NCBI RefSeq assembly: GCF_002564465.1
Contig: NZ_NUUX01000005.1
Span: 76,567-140,566, forward strand
Direction: 5' to 3'
Source of the DNA: Bacillus sp. AFS088145
Lineage (GTDB): Bacteria; Bacillota; Bacilli; Bacillales; Bacillaceae_G
Length of the DNA stretch: 64,000 bases
This document shows, piece by piece, positions 19,513 to 28,868 of the stretch. The notes beneath the pieces were generated by a model. The model saw nothing but the letters and a program-made list of their open reading frames with translations. It was not told where the DNA came from and searched no databases. The stretch's first letter is position 1. Every line of letters begins with the position of its first letter. The position numbers were made by a program, and so were the translations under genes.

Positions 19513-20118
19513 ATGGGAGACGAGTCTAAAGCATTAGTGGGCTCTGTGATTGTATCGATTGGAACAATCGCAGCTGCAATTGGCTCCACGCCATCCAACT
19601 ATATAAAAAGTAGTGTTCGTGATGACCTATCTATAATTGGGAATATTTTACAGGCTACAGGAAATGGAATTGATGCGGATGTTGAGGGTACTGTACTCAG
19701 ACCAGTCGGAAAATTAATAGGAGCAAGCGGAAATATTACTGTTACTTCAGGACTGGTTTTTGACATTCCAAAAGAAGCATCCTATAAATTATTCATTGTA
19801 GGAAACTTGTTACAAGCTTTGGGGCAAGGAGTTAATATTGGAGACGTAATTGACCTTACGCCTTTCCCGGGCCAGGCCGAAAATATTGTAGGGAGCCTAA
19901 CATCATTTATCGGAAACTCGTTACAGGCAATAGGGTGGTCCGAAGCATTATATGATATAAAAGGGGATGAAAAGAAGCTTAGTTATTATGAGGAATATCT
20001 AAAAAAAACAATGGTCTCAGAATCCGAATCATTGGTTGCAACAGGAAGTTGGATCCAAGCAATTGGTACTGTTATTTCAGTAATCGGGGTAGTAAAAGAA
20101 GTAAGTGGCGTAAATTAA
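19513..20118 (+). CDS. Repetitive hydrophobic protein of unknown function
   Basis: This 201-residue protein is built on a recurring motif: GNILQATG at 43-50, GNLLQALG at 97-104, GNSLQAIG at 134-141 and GSWIQAIG at 178-185, with a weaker copy near the N-terminus. It has glycine-rich hydrophobic stretches but no standard signal peptide. It resembles a family of repetitive Bacillus proteins that I recall as DUF6944; this is unverified. GGATGGTGG lies 5 nt before the ATG at 19513, which is preferred over the ATG at 19501. It sits inside the protease island and has no visible operon partner. Confidence 0.7.
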   Translation: MGDESKALVGSVIVSIGTIAAAIGSTPSNYIKSSVRDDLSIIGNILQATGNGIDADVEGTVLRPVGKLIGASGNITVTSGLVFDIPKEASYKLFIVGNLLQALGQGVNIGDVIDLTPFPGQAENIVGSLTSFIGNSLQAIGWSEALYDIKGDEKKLSYYEEYLKKTMVSESESLVATGSWIQAIGTVISVIGVVKEVSGVN

Positions 20119-20407
20119 TCGAAAATATTAATTTATCGGATACTACTAAAATTTGCAGAAAAACGAACTTAACAAGTTAATACGTACATTAGGATAGCTT
20201 GGATAAATTTGTTCACGCTTTATTTGTATTGATCGGTTTTTAGCTTAAGTATGTTAAAATGCATTAAAAGTAGAAAACAAGCGATAATTATAGAAGAGTT
20301 TTTAGTTTAGTTACATAAATTAAATAAAAAAACTTTTTTCCCCCGTATCTTTTTATACTTCTATTCCGTTTATAGGTTAGAGAGTGTTAATAAAGGAGTG
20401 AACATAA

Positions 20408-21127
20408 ATGTCTAGTAAGTTTAGTCTTCACAGCACAGAAAAGGAAGAACAGGATGAAGCAACAGATGAATTTTATTGGCAGAAGTACTATCCTAAATTG
20501 CAACGCTATTGTCGGTTTCTAGCCCAAAATGAATGGGATGGTGACGATATTGCACAGGAAGCATTTTTTAAAGCAGTAAAATATTATAATAAAGAAAAAA
20601 TGAATTCGGCTTTATTAAATAAAATAGCTTACAACCATTGGATTGATACTTTACGAAAAAGAAAAGAAGAAACGATAACTCCTGATTTTGAACTTTCTAA
20701 ATATGCAGTTAGTCATTCGATTGATCATAAAATGAATAGCGTAGAGCTCTTACTTAAACATTTTACTCCAAAACAAGCAGTTATCTTTTTTCTAAAAGAA
20801 GCATTTCAATATAAATCCAAAGAAATAGCAGACATTTTAGGAACGACTGAAATAGCCATAAAATCTAGTCTGCATCGAGCGAAAAAGCGTCTAGATAAAA
20901 CGAACAAAGAGGAAGAATCCCTTTCTGTTGAATATTTTTGGAATGAGGAAGAACGCATGAAGCTTGAAGAAATTTTTCATTTAGCTTTAGAAGTCCAAGA
21001 CCCTACAGTCTTAATTCAAGCGATCCCTTCCTTTGATCGTATTATTGAAAGTCCTAAAATGCTATTCGGTAATTTCCAATCGTTCCGTAAACAAACTCCT
21101 TCAAGCACTCTCTGCATGGCTGCATAG
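20408..21127 (+). CDS. Sigma-70 family (ECF-like) sigma factor
   Basis: This 239-residue regulator has sigma region 2 at about residues 18-85 (QRYCRFLAQNEWDGDDIAQEAFFKAVKYY...) and region 4 at about 112-160 (FTPKQAVIFFLKEAFQYKSKEIADILGTTE...), the helix-turn-helix that reads the -35. The C-terminal 75 residues are an extension without a recognised domain. AAAGGAGTG precedes the start at a good distance. No anti-sigma gene is adjacent. clpP starts 30 nt after the stop, so the two are probably cotranscribed. The target promoters are unknown. Confidence 0.88.
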   Translation: MSSKFSLHSTEKEEQDEATDEFYWQKYYPKLQRYCRFLAQNEWDGDDIAQEAFFKAVKYYNKEKMNSALLNKIAYNHWIDTLRKRKEETITPDFELSKYAVSHSIDHKMNSVELLLKHFTPKQAVIFFLKEAFQYKSKEIADILGTTEIAIKSSLHRAKKRLDKTNKEEESLSVEYFWNEEERMKLEEIFHLALEVQDPTVLIQAIPSFDRIIESPKMLFGNFQSFRKQTPSSTLCMAA

Positions 21128-21157
21128 CCAATTAACGCTTTTAAGGAGGATTTTTAA

Positions 21158-21742
21158 ATGACGACAGTTCCTTATGTAATTGAACAATCTAATCGTGGTG
21201 AACGTTCATATGATATTTATTCCCGTTTATTAAAAGATCGAATTATTATTATCGGTGATGAGATAAATGATCATGTAGCAAATAGTGTAGTTGCACAATT
21301 ATTATTTTTAGCTGCAGATGCACCTGATAAAGAAATCTCACTTTATATAAATAGCCCTGGTGGGTCAACTTCAGCAGGATTTGCGATTTATGATACGATG
21401 CAATATATAAAGCCAGATGTTAGAACAATTTGTACAGGAATGGCAGCGTCTTTTGGTGCGATGCTTTTGCTAGCGGGAACAAAAGGGAAACGTTTTGCAC
21501 TTCCGAACAGTGAAATCATGATTCATCAACCGTTAGGAGGAGCAAGAGGCCAGGCAACAGAAATCGAAATATCTGCTCGCCGAATCTTAAAATTACGTGA
21601 GCATATTAATCAAATAATTTCTGACCGAACAGGACAGTCAGTCGAGAAAGTAGCAAAGGATACAGATCGAGATTATTTTATGAGTGCAGAAGAAGCGAAA
21701 GAATATGGAATAGTTGATGAAATTCTGTATCCTAATAATTAA
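21158..21742 (+). CDS. clpP: ATP-dependent Clp protease proteolytic subunit
   Basis: This 194-residue ClpP forms the peptidase barrel that degrades proteins fed by Clp ATPases. The catalytic triad is complete: Ser98 (GMAASFGAM), His123 (MIHQPLGG) and Asp172 (DRDYF). The length and the N-terminal hydrophobic contact region are normal. TAAGGAGG precedes the ATG. It lies 30 nt behind a sigma factor gene, not with usual clpP neighbours, so it is probably a second ClpP under separate control. Confidence 0.95.
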   Translation: MTTVPYVIEQSNRGERSYDIYSRLLKDRIIIIGDEINDHVANSVVAQLLFLAADAPDKEISLYINSPGGSTSAGFAIYDTMQYIKPDVRTICTGMAASFGAMLLLAGTKGKRFALPNSEIMIHQPLGGARGQATEIEISARRILKLREHINQIISDRTGQSVEKVAKDTDRDYFMSAEEAKEYGIVDEILYPNN

Positions 21743-21756
21743 ATAAATGATCAATG

Positions 21757-21786
21757 AAAAAGGTTAGCGGTGCTAGCCTTTTTTTG
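21757..21786 (+). terminator. Terminator of the sigma factor-clpP unit
   Basis: AAAAGGTTAGC and GCTAGCCTTTT pair with one G-T and are followed by T7. Confidence 0.85.
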
Positions 21787-21940
21787 TGCATTGAGGAACC
21801 TAATTTGTTTTACTTCAGATATTTTAATAGATACATTTAAATTATTTAGAACGAATAAGCTAATTTTCTATGAATAGCATTAACTAGTACGCTTAAGTTT
21901 AAGCTTAAAATAATGTAAATATCAGATGGGGAGGGTTAAA

Positions 21941-22432
21941 ATGACTTTCGAACAAAAGAGTATAGCCGACTTTATGCACCGAGGTATTACAGAAGAGAAT
22001 ACTTACTTCTTTTTAAATGATTTTACTTCTATATTAGTAAGTGGGGAAGATACAAATGGGGTTTTTTGTGTCTTGCATTGCAACGGTAAAAAAGATGGTG
22101 GACCCCCTCTTCACGTACATGAATTAGAAGATGAAACGTTTTATGTATTAGTGGGAGAAATTACTTTTTTTATTGGGGATCATACAATTTTAGCTAAGGC
22201 TGGGGATTATGTATTTGCACCCCGGGGAATTCCTCATACGTTTAAAGTGCGCTCTGAAAATACTCAATTCATTGTTACTGCTTATCCTTCAGGTTTTGAC
22301 CAATTTGTAAAAGAACTATCTGTTCCATTTAATAAAGGATTCAATAAACCGATAGGTCCTCCATCAGATGAAAAACTTCAGAAGTTGATTGAGGTGTCAA
22401 AAAAATATAAAATATCTTATCCAAATTTATAA
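21941..22432 (+). CDS. Cupin domain protein
   Basis: This 163-residue single-domain cupin has the first metal motif PPLHVHELEDETFYVLVGE and a second one at APRGIPHTFKV, both with the expected His and Glu ligands. It resembles quercetin-dioxygenase-like cupins, but the substrate cannot be inferred. GGGGAGGG lies 5-6 nt before the ATG at 21941 and overlaps an earlier ATG at 21926. It stands alone between clpP and a nucleotidyltransferase. Confidence 0.85.
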   Translation: MTFEQKSIADFMHRGITEENTYFFLNDFTSILVSGEDTNGVFCVLHCNGKKDGGPPLHVHELEDETFYVLVGEITFFIGDHTILAKAGDYVFAPRGIPHTFKVRSENTQFIVTAYPSGFDQFVKELSVPFNKGFNKPIGPPSDEKLQKLIEVSKKYKISYPNL

Positions 22433-22512
22433 ATTTAATAGAAGACTATTTTCTACTTGGAAACTTTTGTATTCTTTAATTAAAAGGTTTTCTTAGGAAA
22501 GAGGATACGAAA

Positions 22513-23232
22513 ATGAAGCATTTAAATAAGCTAAACCCAATTGAAGCAGCACAACACTTTATTAAACAGTACTTTCCAAAGTGTCAGGGAGCATTACTAG
22601 CAGGTAGCGTAGTCCGCAGCGAAGCAACAGAAACATCTGATCTTGATATTGTTATATTAGATAAAAGCTTTAGCTCTTCATATAGAGAGTCATTAAAAGA
22701 ATTCGGTTGGGATATAGAAGTCTTTGTACACAATTTAACATCTTATAAACAATATTTTAAAAGTGATTATGAGAGGGCTAGACCTTCGCTTCCACGAATG
22801 GTTTCTGAAGGAATCATTTTAAGGGATGAAGGAATAATTGAGGATATTAAAAAAGAAGCAAATGATATTTTAGATAAGGGACCAGAAAAATGGTCAGAGG
22901 AAATAATTAAAGTAAAGCGATATTTTATTACGGATACACTAAATGATTTTATAGGTTCCTCAAATAGAGCGGAAGAATTATTTATAGCTAATACGCTAGC
23001 AGAACTAGTAAGTGAATTCGTTTTAAGAACAAATGGTAAATGGATTGGTTCTTCAAAGTGGCTTGTTCGCTCGTTAAAAGAATATAACGAGGATTTCACA
23101 AACTGTTTTGTAGAGGCTTTTGATTCGTTTTATAAGACTGGTGAAAAGAATAGAATAATCAAATTAGTTGATGGAGTTTTGCAACCTTTTGGCGGACAGC
23201 TGTTTGAAGGATTTTCTTTAGGAAAAATATAG
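22513..23232 (+). CDS. Nucleotidyltransferase domain protein
   Basis: This 239-residue protein has the Pol-beta-type nucleotidyltransferase signature: LLAGSVVRSE at about residues 33-42, then SDLDIVILD at about 50-58, giving the helix turn and two metal-binding aspartates. The rest is helical and resembles the C-terminal part of aminoglycoside-type nucleotidyltransferases, but no resistance class is evident. AAAGAGG precedes the ATG. It ends in TAG. Confidence 0.8.
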   Translation: MKHLNKLNPIEAAQHFIKQYFPKCQGALLAGSVVRSEATETSDLDIVILDKSFSSSYRESLKEFGWDIEVFVHNLTSYKQYFKSDYERARPSLPRMVSEGIILRDEGIIEDIKKEANDILDKGPEKWSEEIIKVKRYFITDTLNDFIGSSNRAEELFIANTLAELVSEFVLRTNGKWIGSSKWLVRSLKEYNEDFTNCFVEAFDSFYKTGEKNRIIKLVDGVLQPFGGQLFEGFSLGKI

Positions 23233-23789
23233 TTTTTAATTTAAGCGTAAGTTTGTTAAGGAAAAGGAGTCATCTTTGAAATGCTCAATTGTTAGACACA
23301 ACTAACAATAATATCTTTAAGATAAAAACTAAAAGGATCGTCTTCTGTTCAATACAGAGTCTAATCCTCATTAGTAGCATAAAACAATTTGTCTAACTTT
23401 TTGGGTTCACTTCAATGTGGCTCTTTTTTATTTTGGAAAGATTTAAAAGCTGAAGTATGCCTGCTTTAAAGTATTATAGGTTCCTGTTGAAACATAAAAC
23501 TATTAATAAAATTCATAATTTTTAGATATTTATCTCACTTTATGATAGGTCATTTATCCTGTTTTTTCGTCAAGGTAATAGAATTTTAGCTAAAAAAACA
23601 GTTATAGTATCTGATTTTTCCCAATTTTCAACTTAATAATTCTATCCGAAAAATAAAAAATCCGACAAAAAAATATAATTTTTTCCATGATATAACATAT
23701 TTTTACCGCGATTTACATATTTTTGTATGTATTTTACATTTTTGCGCGCGAATTTGATTAAAAAGTTTGTTAGTGAACTAGGTTGATTT
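23233..23789. other. AT-rich intergenic region upstream of the fourth protease
   Basis: A small perfect inverted repeat, TTGTTAG and CTAACAA (23289-23308), lies after the nucleotidyltransferase and may be a weak terminator, though no T run follows. The remaining sequence up to the protease module is very AT-rich with no reading frame carrying a ribosome binding site. Confidence 0.35.
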
Positions 23790-23840
23790 CCCCCAATACC
23801 CCTCCATTGGCATGAGATGTAAAATTTTAATGTATTAATT
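23790..23840 (+). promoter_or_regulatory. Shared protease promoter-region module, copy C
   Basis: CCCCCAAT is followed after exactly 19 bp by ATGTAAAATT (23817-23826), identical to copy A. After 4 bp comes TGTATTAATT. The intervening 19 bp are unrelated in sequence to copies A and B, which suggests that spacing matters while the spacer does not. It ends about 120 bp before the start codon. Confidence 0.65.
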
Positions 23841-23961
23841 AATAGCCACGTAAGTAGGTGAATAGTAAAACTTTATTCGATTTTTAACTATTAATCTCTT
23901 TAGATTCAAAGTGGATGTAATTAAATACAAAATAAGAATATATGTATATAGGAGAGTTGTT

Positions 23962-26900
23962 ATGAAAAACGGAAATTTTAAAGCGTTTAAAGTTATGTCT
24001 ACTGCCGCTTTAGTATCATTACTTTTTACATCATTGGCTTTTGCAGACAACGATAACGTTACACCTCAAACTGATTCAACTGATGGAAGCTTAGAACAAG
24101 TAGCATCTTTATTTAATAAGAATAGGTTAGATTTATCTCAAGAAAACTCAATGTATAAAGAAGGCAACAGCCAAGAAGCTACAACAACGTTCAAACCAGA
24201 TGAGAAAGTTCATTTAATCGTTGAAGTAGATGAGCCAGCGGTTAGTGAGCAAGCGACACCTGAGCATAAAAAAGTAATGTTTAAAGAAAAGCAAGACAAT
24301 GTAATTGATGAAATTTCAAAAGAAAAAAATGCTAAATCACAAGCAGCTTTTAAAGTGAGACACCGTTACTTTGAAGGTTTTAATGGATTCAGTATTGAAA
24401 CAGAATATAAAAATTTAAAAGATATCCAGTCGATTCCTGGCGTAAAGCATGTTGCAGTTGCTAGAACATTCCACGAAACGATGGCAGCAAGTAAAGAATT
24501 AGTACAAGCTCAAAAGGTGTGGGAGCAATATGGTTATAAAGGGGAAGGCTTATTAGTTGGGGTTGTAGATTCTGGTATTGATTGGACTCACAAAGATATG
24601 ACACTATCAGATGCAGCTAAAGCGAAAGAAAAATGGACAAAGGATAAATTTGACCAGTTTGCAGGAACAACAGCTGTAAATGAAACTTGGTATTCAGATA
24701 AAGTACCATCTGGATATGACTGGGCAGACAATGATACGGATGTCATTCCTGGACCAAAAGGTAGCATCCATGGTACGCACGTTTCTGGAACGATTGGAGC
24801 AAATGGTGATGATGCGAATGGCGGAGTAGCTGGTATTGCACCTGGAGTTCAACTACTAGCGGAAAAGGTATTTTCTGATAACGGTAATCCCGGAGCTTCA
24901 GAGGATGATATTATCGCAGGAATCGAGCATGCTGTTACAATGGGCGCAGATGTAATTAACATGAGCTTAGGTACAGATGCAGGAAGAGTAGACGAAAATT
25001 ATGATCCAATCCAAAAAGCAATCAGAAATGCGACTGAAAAAGGTACCCTTGTTGTAGTCGCTGCTGGAAATTCAGCATACAGTTCAAAGGCCTTACTAGT
25101 TCCTTCAACATTACAACCATATGCGGAAAATCCTGATATTGGAACGGTTGGTTCACCAGGAGTAAGTCCATTTGCATTATCAGTTGCTTCCTATGAAAAT
25201 ACTAAAATTCATATGAATGCAATTTCAGATGGAAGTCTAGCGGTTCCTTTCAAGGACCATACTCAATATGGACAAGCATTTAACGTATCTAATAATCTAT
25301 TACCGAATACAAATTATGATTTGGTATATGTAAATGAAGGAAAAAAAGCGACTGATTATCCAAAAGGAAAAACGAATTACATTGCCGTAGTTAAACTTTT
25401 AAATTCATATAGTACAGTTTCATCTATACAATTTACTGCAAAGGCAGCAGGAGCAAAAGCTATCATTATGATACCACCTTCAAACTGGCCTGATTATGCA
25501 ACTCTACCAGTAACTCCATCTGCAACACCAACTGCTTCAACAAGTAAATCGATTGGTCAGGCATTATTAGATAAAATGAGTAAAATGCCTACTGGGCAAT
25601 ATTTAAGTATGAAAAATATCGGCGATTATTGGGTAGATAATCCAGATAAAGACACGATGTCTTATTTCTCATCAATGGGTACGACACCTACATTAGACTT
25701 TAAACCAGAAATTTCGGCTCCGGGTGGAAACATTTATTCAACAATTCCTGGAAATAAGTATCAAGTAATGAGTGGTACATCAATGGCTACACCACATGTT
25801 GCAGGTGGTTCAACATTAGTATTACAATCACTTTATGAAAAAGGATTAAAACACTCAGAAGATACAGTTTTAAAAGCAAAAGTTGCATTAATGAATACAT
25901 CTAAAATCGTGATGGATCCAAGAACAAATAGTGAAGTTCCATATTCACCACGTATTCAAGGTTCAGGTTTAATGCAAATTCAAAATGCGATTAATACACC
26001 AGTTATTGTGACAAATCGAAACGCTCCTTTAGAACAGGCTGGTTCGGTAGCATTAAAGGAAATCGGACAAAATACAAGCTTTAAATTAAACGTGGATGCT
26101 TTTAATGCACCTAAAGGGAAAAATAATAGTGATGATATTGAATACAATGTATATGTTGATTTATTAAGAGATAAGACAGTAACAAAGCAATTTGATTTAG
26201 ACCATGATGGACAATTAGATTCAAAAGATTATTTAACCTTATCAAGTGAACAAATTAAGGGAGCAACAGTCACTGTAAATGATAATATCGTAACAGATAA
26301 AATAGGATCTACATTGAAAATCAAACCAGGTCAATCAAAAATGTTAACGGTTAATGTATCATTACCAGATTCATTAAAGAAAAATATTTTTGTTGAAGGC
26401 TATGTTCGTCTTGTACCAGTAGCAAAAGACCAAGATAAAGCTGTAACGATAACTATGCCTTATATGGGCTTCTATGGAAAATGGGATGAGCCACGAAACA
26501 TCGATGCTCCAGCTTGGGAAAAAGATTCCTTTGCAGGTCGTACAGCACTTTGGAATGATAGTACAGAGGGGGGAGCGCCATTAGGATATAATGGAAAAGG
26601 CTTTGATTTAAATCATATTGCTTTCTCGCCAAACTATATAGATAATGGAATTTTTGGTGGAATGAGCGTTTTACGTAATTTAGATAAAGCTGAGATCTCT
26701 ATTGAGGATTCTACGGGCAAACAACTCAGATATCTAGGTGACTATAGTGAGTATACTGGAACTGGAGAACCTTGGAAATTTAATAAAAACATAATGTTTA
26801 ATCAAGATTATGGTTATAATTTATATCAATGGGATATGAAAGACTTATCAGGTAATTTTGTTCCTGATGGTACTTACTATTATGTAATTAAAACAACTTT

Positions 26901-27498
26901 AGCCTATCCAAACGCTAGACCACAAACTGTTAAAATGCCAATGATCGTTGATTCAGTTGCACCAAAAATTTCTAATATTAAGGTAACTCCAAAAGACGGT
27001 AAATATGTCATTACATTTGATGCGACAGATAATGCAACCGACTTTAACTTTGCCGATATTTATGTAAATGGAGCATTTTATGAACTAAGACCTGGCGAAA
27101 CGACTTTGACAGTTAATTCAGAACCAAAAGGTATGGTATTTAGATCTATTGATTATGCAGGAAACATGGCTTGGACAACATGGGGAGATCAAAGTTATAA
27201 TAAACAAAGTATGATAATGACAACTTGGGGCATTTCTCCATCTACTGGTGTAAACCAATCTAACCCAGCTAAAATTTCTGTTCTCGGTTATAATAGAATA
27301 GACTGGACGATTAATATTAAAGATGCTAGTGGAAAACTTGTCGATTCAGCGACATTCGAAAATGAGCATACATTTAGGACACCATGGGCACCAGATAAAG
27401 ATCTACCAAATGGCACATATACAGTTACTGTAGATGGCGTTACAAAAGACGGCTTTAAAGTAACATCAACGCCTAAAACTATAACGGTTGTTCAGTAA
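23962..27498 (+). CDS. Secreted S8 serine protease, third member of the paralogous set
   Basis: This 1178-residue extracellular subtilase has signal peptide MKNGNFKAFKVMSTAALVS, cleaved near LAFA. It has an I9-like propeptide, then the triad Asp203 (VVDSGID), His270 (HGTHVSG) and Ser607 (SGTSMATP) around a PA-like insert. The Fn3 region carries PYMGFYGKWDEPRNIDAP, and a dockerin-like loop DLDHDGQLDSKD precedes it. The C-terminal Ig-like domain ends at TVVQ. TAGGAG lies before the ATG at 23962, and the alignment with the paralogues excludes the upstream 17-codon extension. Confidence 0.94.
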   Translation: MKNGNFKAFKVMSTAALVSLLFTSLAFADNDNVTPQTDSTDGSLEQVASLFNKNRLDLSQENSMYKEGNSQEATTTFKPDEKVHLIVEVDEPAVSEQATPEHKKVMFKEKQDNVIDEISKEKNAKSQAAFKVRHRYFEGFNGFSIETEYKNLKDIQSIPGVKHVAVARTFHETMAASKELVQAQKVWEQYGYKGEGLLVGVVDSGIDWTHKDMTLSDAAKAKEKWTKDKFDQFAGTTAVNETWYSDKVPSGYDWADNDTDVIPGPKGSIHGTHVSGTIGANGDDANGGVAGIAPGVQLLAEKVFSDNGNPGASEDDIIAGIEHAVTMGADVINMSLGTDAGRVDENYDPIQKAIRNATEKGTLVVVAAGNSAYSSKALLVPSTLQPYAENPDIGTVGSPGVSPFALSVASYENTKIHMNAISDGSLAVPFKDHTQYGQAFNVSNNLLPNTNYDLVYVNEGKKATDYPKGKTNYIAVVKLLNSYSTVSSIQFTAKAAGAKAIIMIPPSNWPDYATLPVTPSATPTASTSKSIGQALLDKMSKMPTGQYLSMKNIGDYWVDNPDKDTMSYFSSMGTTPTLDFKPEISAPGGNIYSTIPGNKYQVMSGTSMATPHVAGGSTLVLQSLYEKGLKHSEDTVLKAKVALMNTSKIVMDPRTNSEVPYSPRIQGSGLMQIQNAINTPVIVTNRNAPLEQAGSVALKEIGQNTSFKLNVDAFNAPKGKNNSDDIEYNVYVDLLRDKTVTKQFDLDHDGQLDSKDYLTLSSEQIKGATVTVNDNIVTDKIGSTLKIKPGQSKMLTVNVSLPDSLKKNIFVEGYVRLVPVAKDQDKAVTITMPYMGFYGKWDEPRNIDAPAWEKDSFAGRTALWNDSTEGGAPLGYNGKGFDLNHIAFSPNYIDNGIFGGMSVLRNLDKAEISIEDSTGKQLRYLGDYSEYTGTGEPWKFNKNIMFNQDYGYNLYQWDMKDLSGNFVPDGTYYYVIKTTLAYPNARPQTVKMPMIVDSVAPKISNIKVTPKDGKYVITFDATDNATDFNFADIYVNGAFYELRPGETTLTVNSEPKGMVFRSIDYAGNMAWTTWGDQSYNKQSMIMTTWGISPSTGVNQSNPAKISVLGYNRIDWTINIKDASGKLVDSATFENEHTFRTPWAPDKDLPNGTYTVTVDGVTKDGFKVTSTPKTITVVQ

Positions 27499-27521
27499 TC
27501 TAACATTTGAAAATATAATAA

Positions 27522-27557
27522 ACAAAAAGGCTCAGTGGAAACTGAAGCCTTTTTGTT
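27522..27557 (+). terminator. Terminator of the fourth protease
   Basis: AACAAAAAGGC-TCAGT pairs with ACTGAAGCCTTTTTGTT with one bulged base over a GGAA loop. It is probably bidirectional, since a minus-strand gene ends at 27573. Confidence 0.85.
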
Positions 27558-27572
27558 ATGCCTTTTTAACCG

Positions 27573-28691
27573 TTAATTGTAATTTAAGTCGTCTTTATTA
27601 TTTTTTAGTTTCCCTTGGAACAGAAGAATTAGTAATAAACTGATCGGAATAATGATTTGAAGTGGAATGTGAAGTAAATACGGCACTAAATGAATTCCCT
27701 CTAAATGGTGTTCAAGAAAACTAGAAGCCATCCATAAGGAAGTAATAACGGTAATAACGCCAATAGGATAAACTAGCTGATCGGTTTTCTTTACATTAAA
27801 TAAATCTGCAGCCCCGGATACCGCGCAATAAAAGTAAATTGTAATTTTTACAAAGGCATTGCATACTGCAATTACAACAATGAAAGTATCCAATCTTTGG
27901 ATGAAATCCGCAATATTAATATAACTAACTGATGTTAGAAGTGGATAGGTTGTTCTTTCAATAACGGAAGGACCTAAAATAGCAGTATTTAAAACTGCAA
28001 ATAAGGTTAAGATAAGTCCCGAAAATAATAAGGCCGGTATTCCTACCTTTATTGCTAAATCTTGTTTATTTAAATGCGGCATAATCATTGTAAATGTTAG
28101 AACCTCACCAAAAGGTATTGTTAAAGAAATAGGAGAAGCTTTAAATACTGGTTTCCATCCGTTTTCTAAAACGGGTCTTAAATTATCGATTTTTATTAAT
28201 TTTGAAATGATTTCAAATCCTATAAATAAGAAAACAAGAAACATGATCACGATAAATATAAATTCACATGAACGAGCGAATGTTTCTAGTCCTTTAGAAA
28301 TTGCATACATGGTTAATAGCATCATGATTAATCCAATTGAAATTAAAGAAGAAGCATTATATAAAGTGATTGTTAATAAATCCTCAAAATCACGTAAAGC
28401 TCGTGCAGCAATATACAGAAAATATAAGACATATATTAATGCTAGTATTTTTCCTACATATTTTCCTAAAATAATTTGAATATATTTTGTAAAGGGGAGA
28501 TCAGGAAATAATGAATATAACTTAATATACACTGCAAAGATTAAACAAGCTGCAATGAGTCCTATTAATAAACTAATCCATCCATCTTGTTTAGCTTTAG
28601 CAAATATTTCGACTGGTGGAGAAGCACTGACCCCAAACATAAAAATCATACAAAAGAATTGAAAACCACTTATATTTAATTTACGATTCAT
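27573..28691 (-). CDS. GerAB-type spore germination permease, orphan
   Basis: This 372-residue protein has about ten hydrophobic segments in the arrangement of the endospore germination permeases (APC superfamily), the B subunit of nutrient germinant receptors in the spore inner membrane. Length and opening (ISGFQFFCMIFMFGVSASP) are normal. The A and C subunit genes that usually flank it in an operon are absent: a protease lies on one side and an acetyltransferase on the other. AAGGAATTCAA precedes the ATG. Confidence 0.88.
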   Translation of the reverse strand: MNRKLNISGFQFFCMIFMFGVSASPPVEIFAKAKQDGWISLLIGLIAACLIFAVYIKLYSLFPDLPFTKYIQIILGKYVGKILALIYVLYFLYIAARALRDFEDLLTITLYNASSLISIGLIMMLLTMYAISKGLETFARSCEFIFIVIMFLVFLFIGFEIISKLIKIDNLRPVLENGWKPVFKASPISLTIPFGEVLTFTMIMPHLNKQDLAIKVGIPALLFSGLILTLFAVLNTAILGPSVIERTTYPLLTSVSYINIADFIQRLDTFIVVIAVCNAFVKITIYFYCAVSGAADLFNVKKTDQLVYPIGVITVITSLWMASSFLEHHLEGIHLVPYLLHIPLQIIIPISLLLILLFQGKLKNNKDDLNYN

Positions 28692-28868
28692 TTGAATTCC
28701 TTCTTTTGACTACTAATTTTTCTTCTAGATGTTTATTTTTTCCATAAAATTCTATTTTATTTAAGATTTTATCAACTAATTTTTTTTGACTAAAAATCTA
28801 GCTAGAAGTTTATCAAAATTTAGTATAATAATAGCAATCATAAATAAGAGGAATGAGGTGGTCATTTC

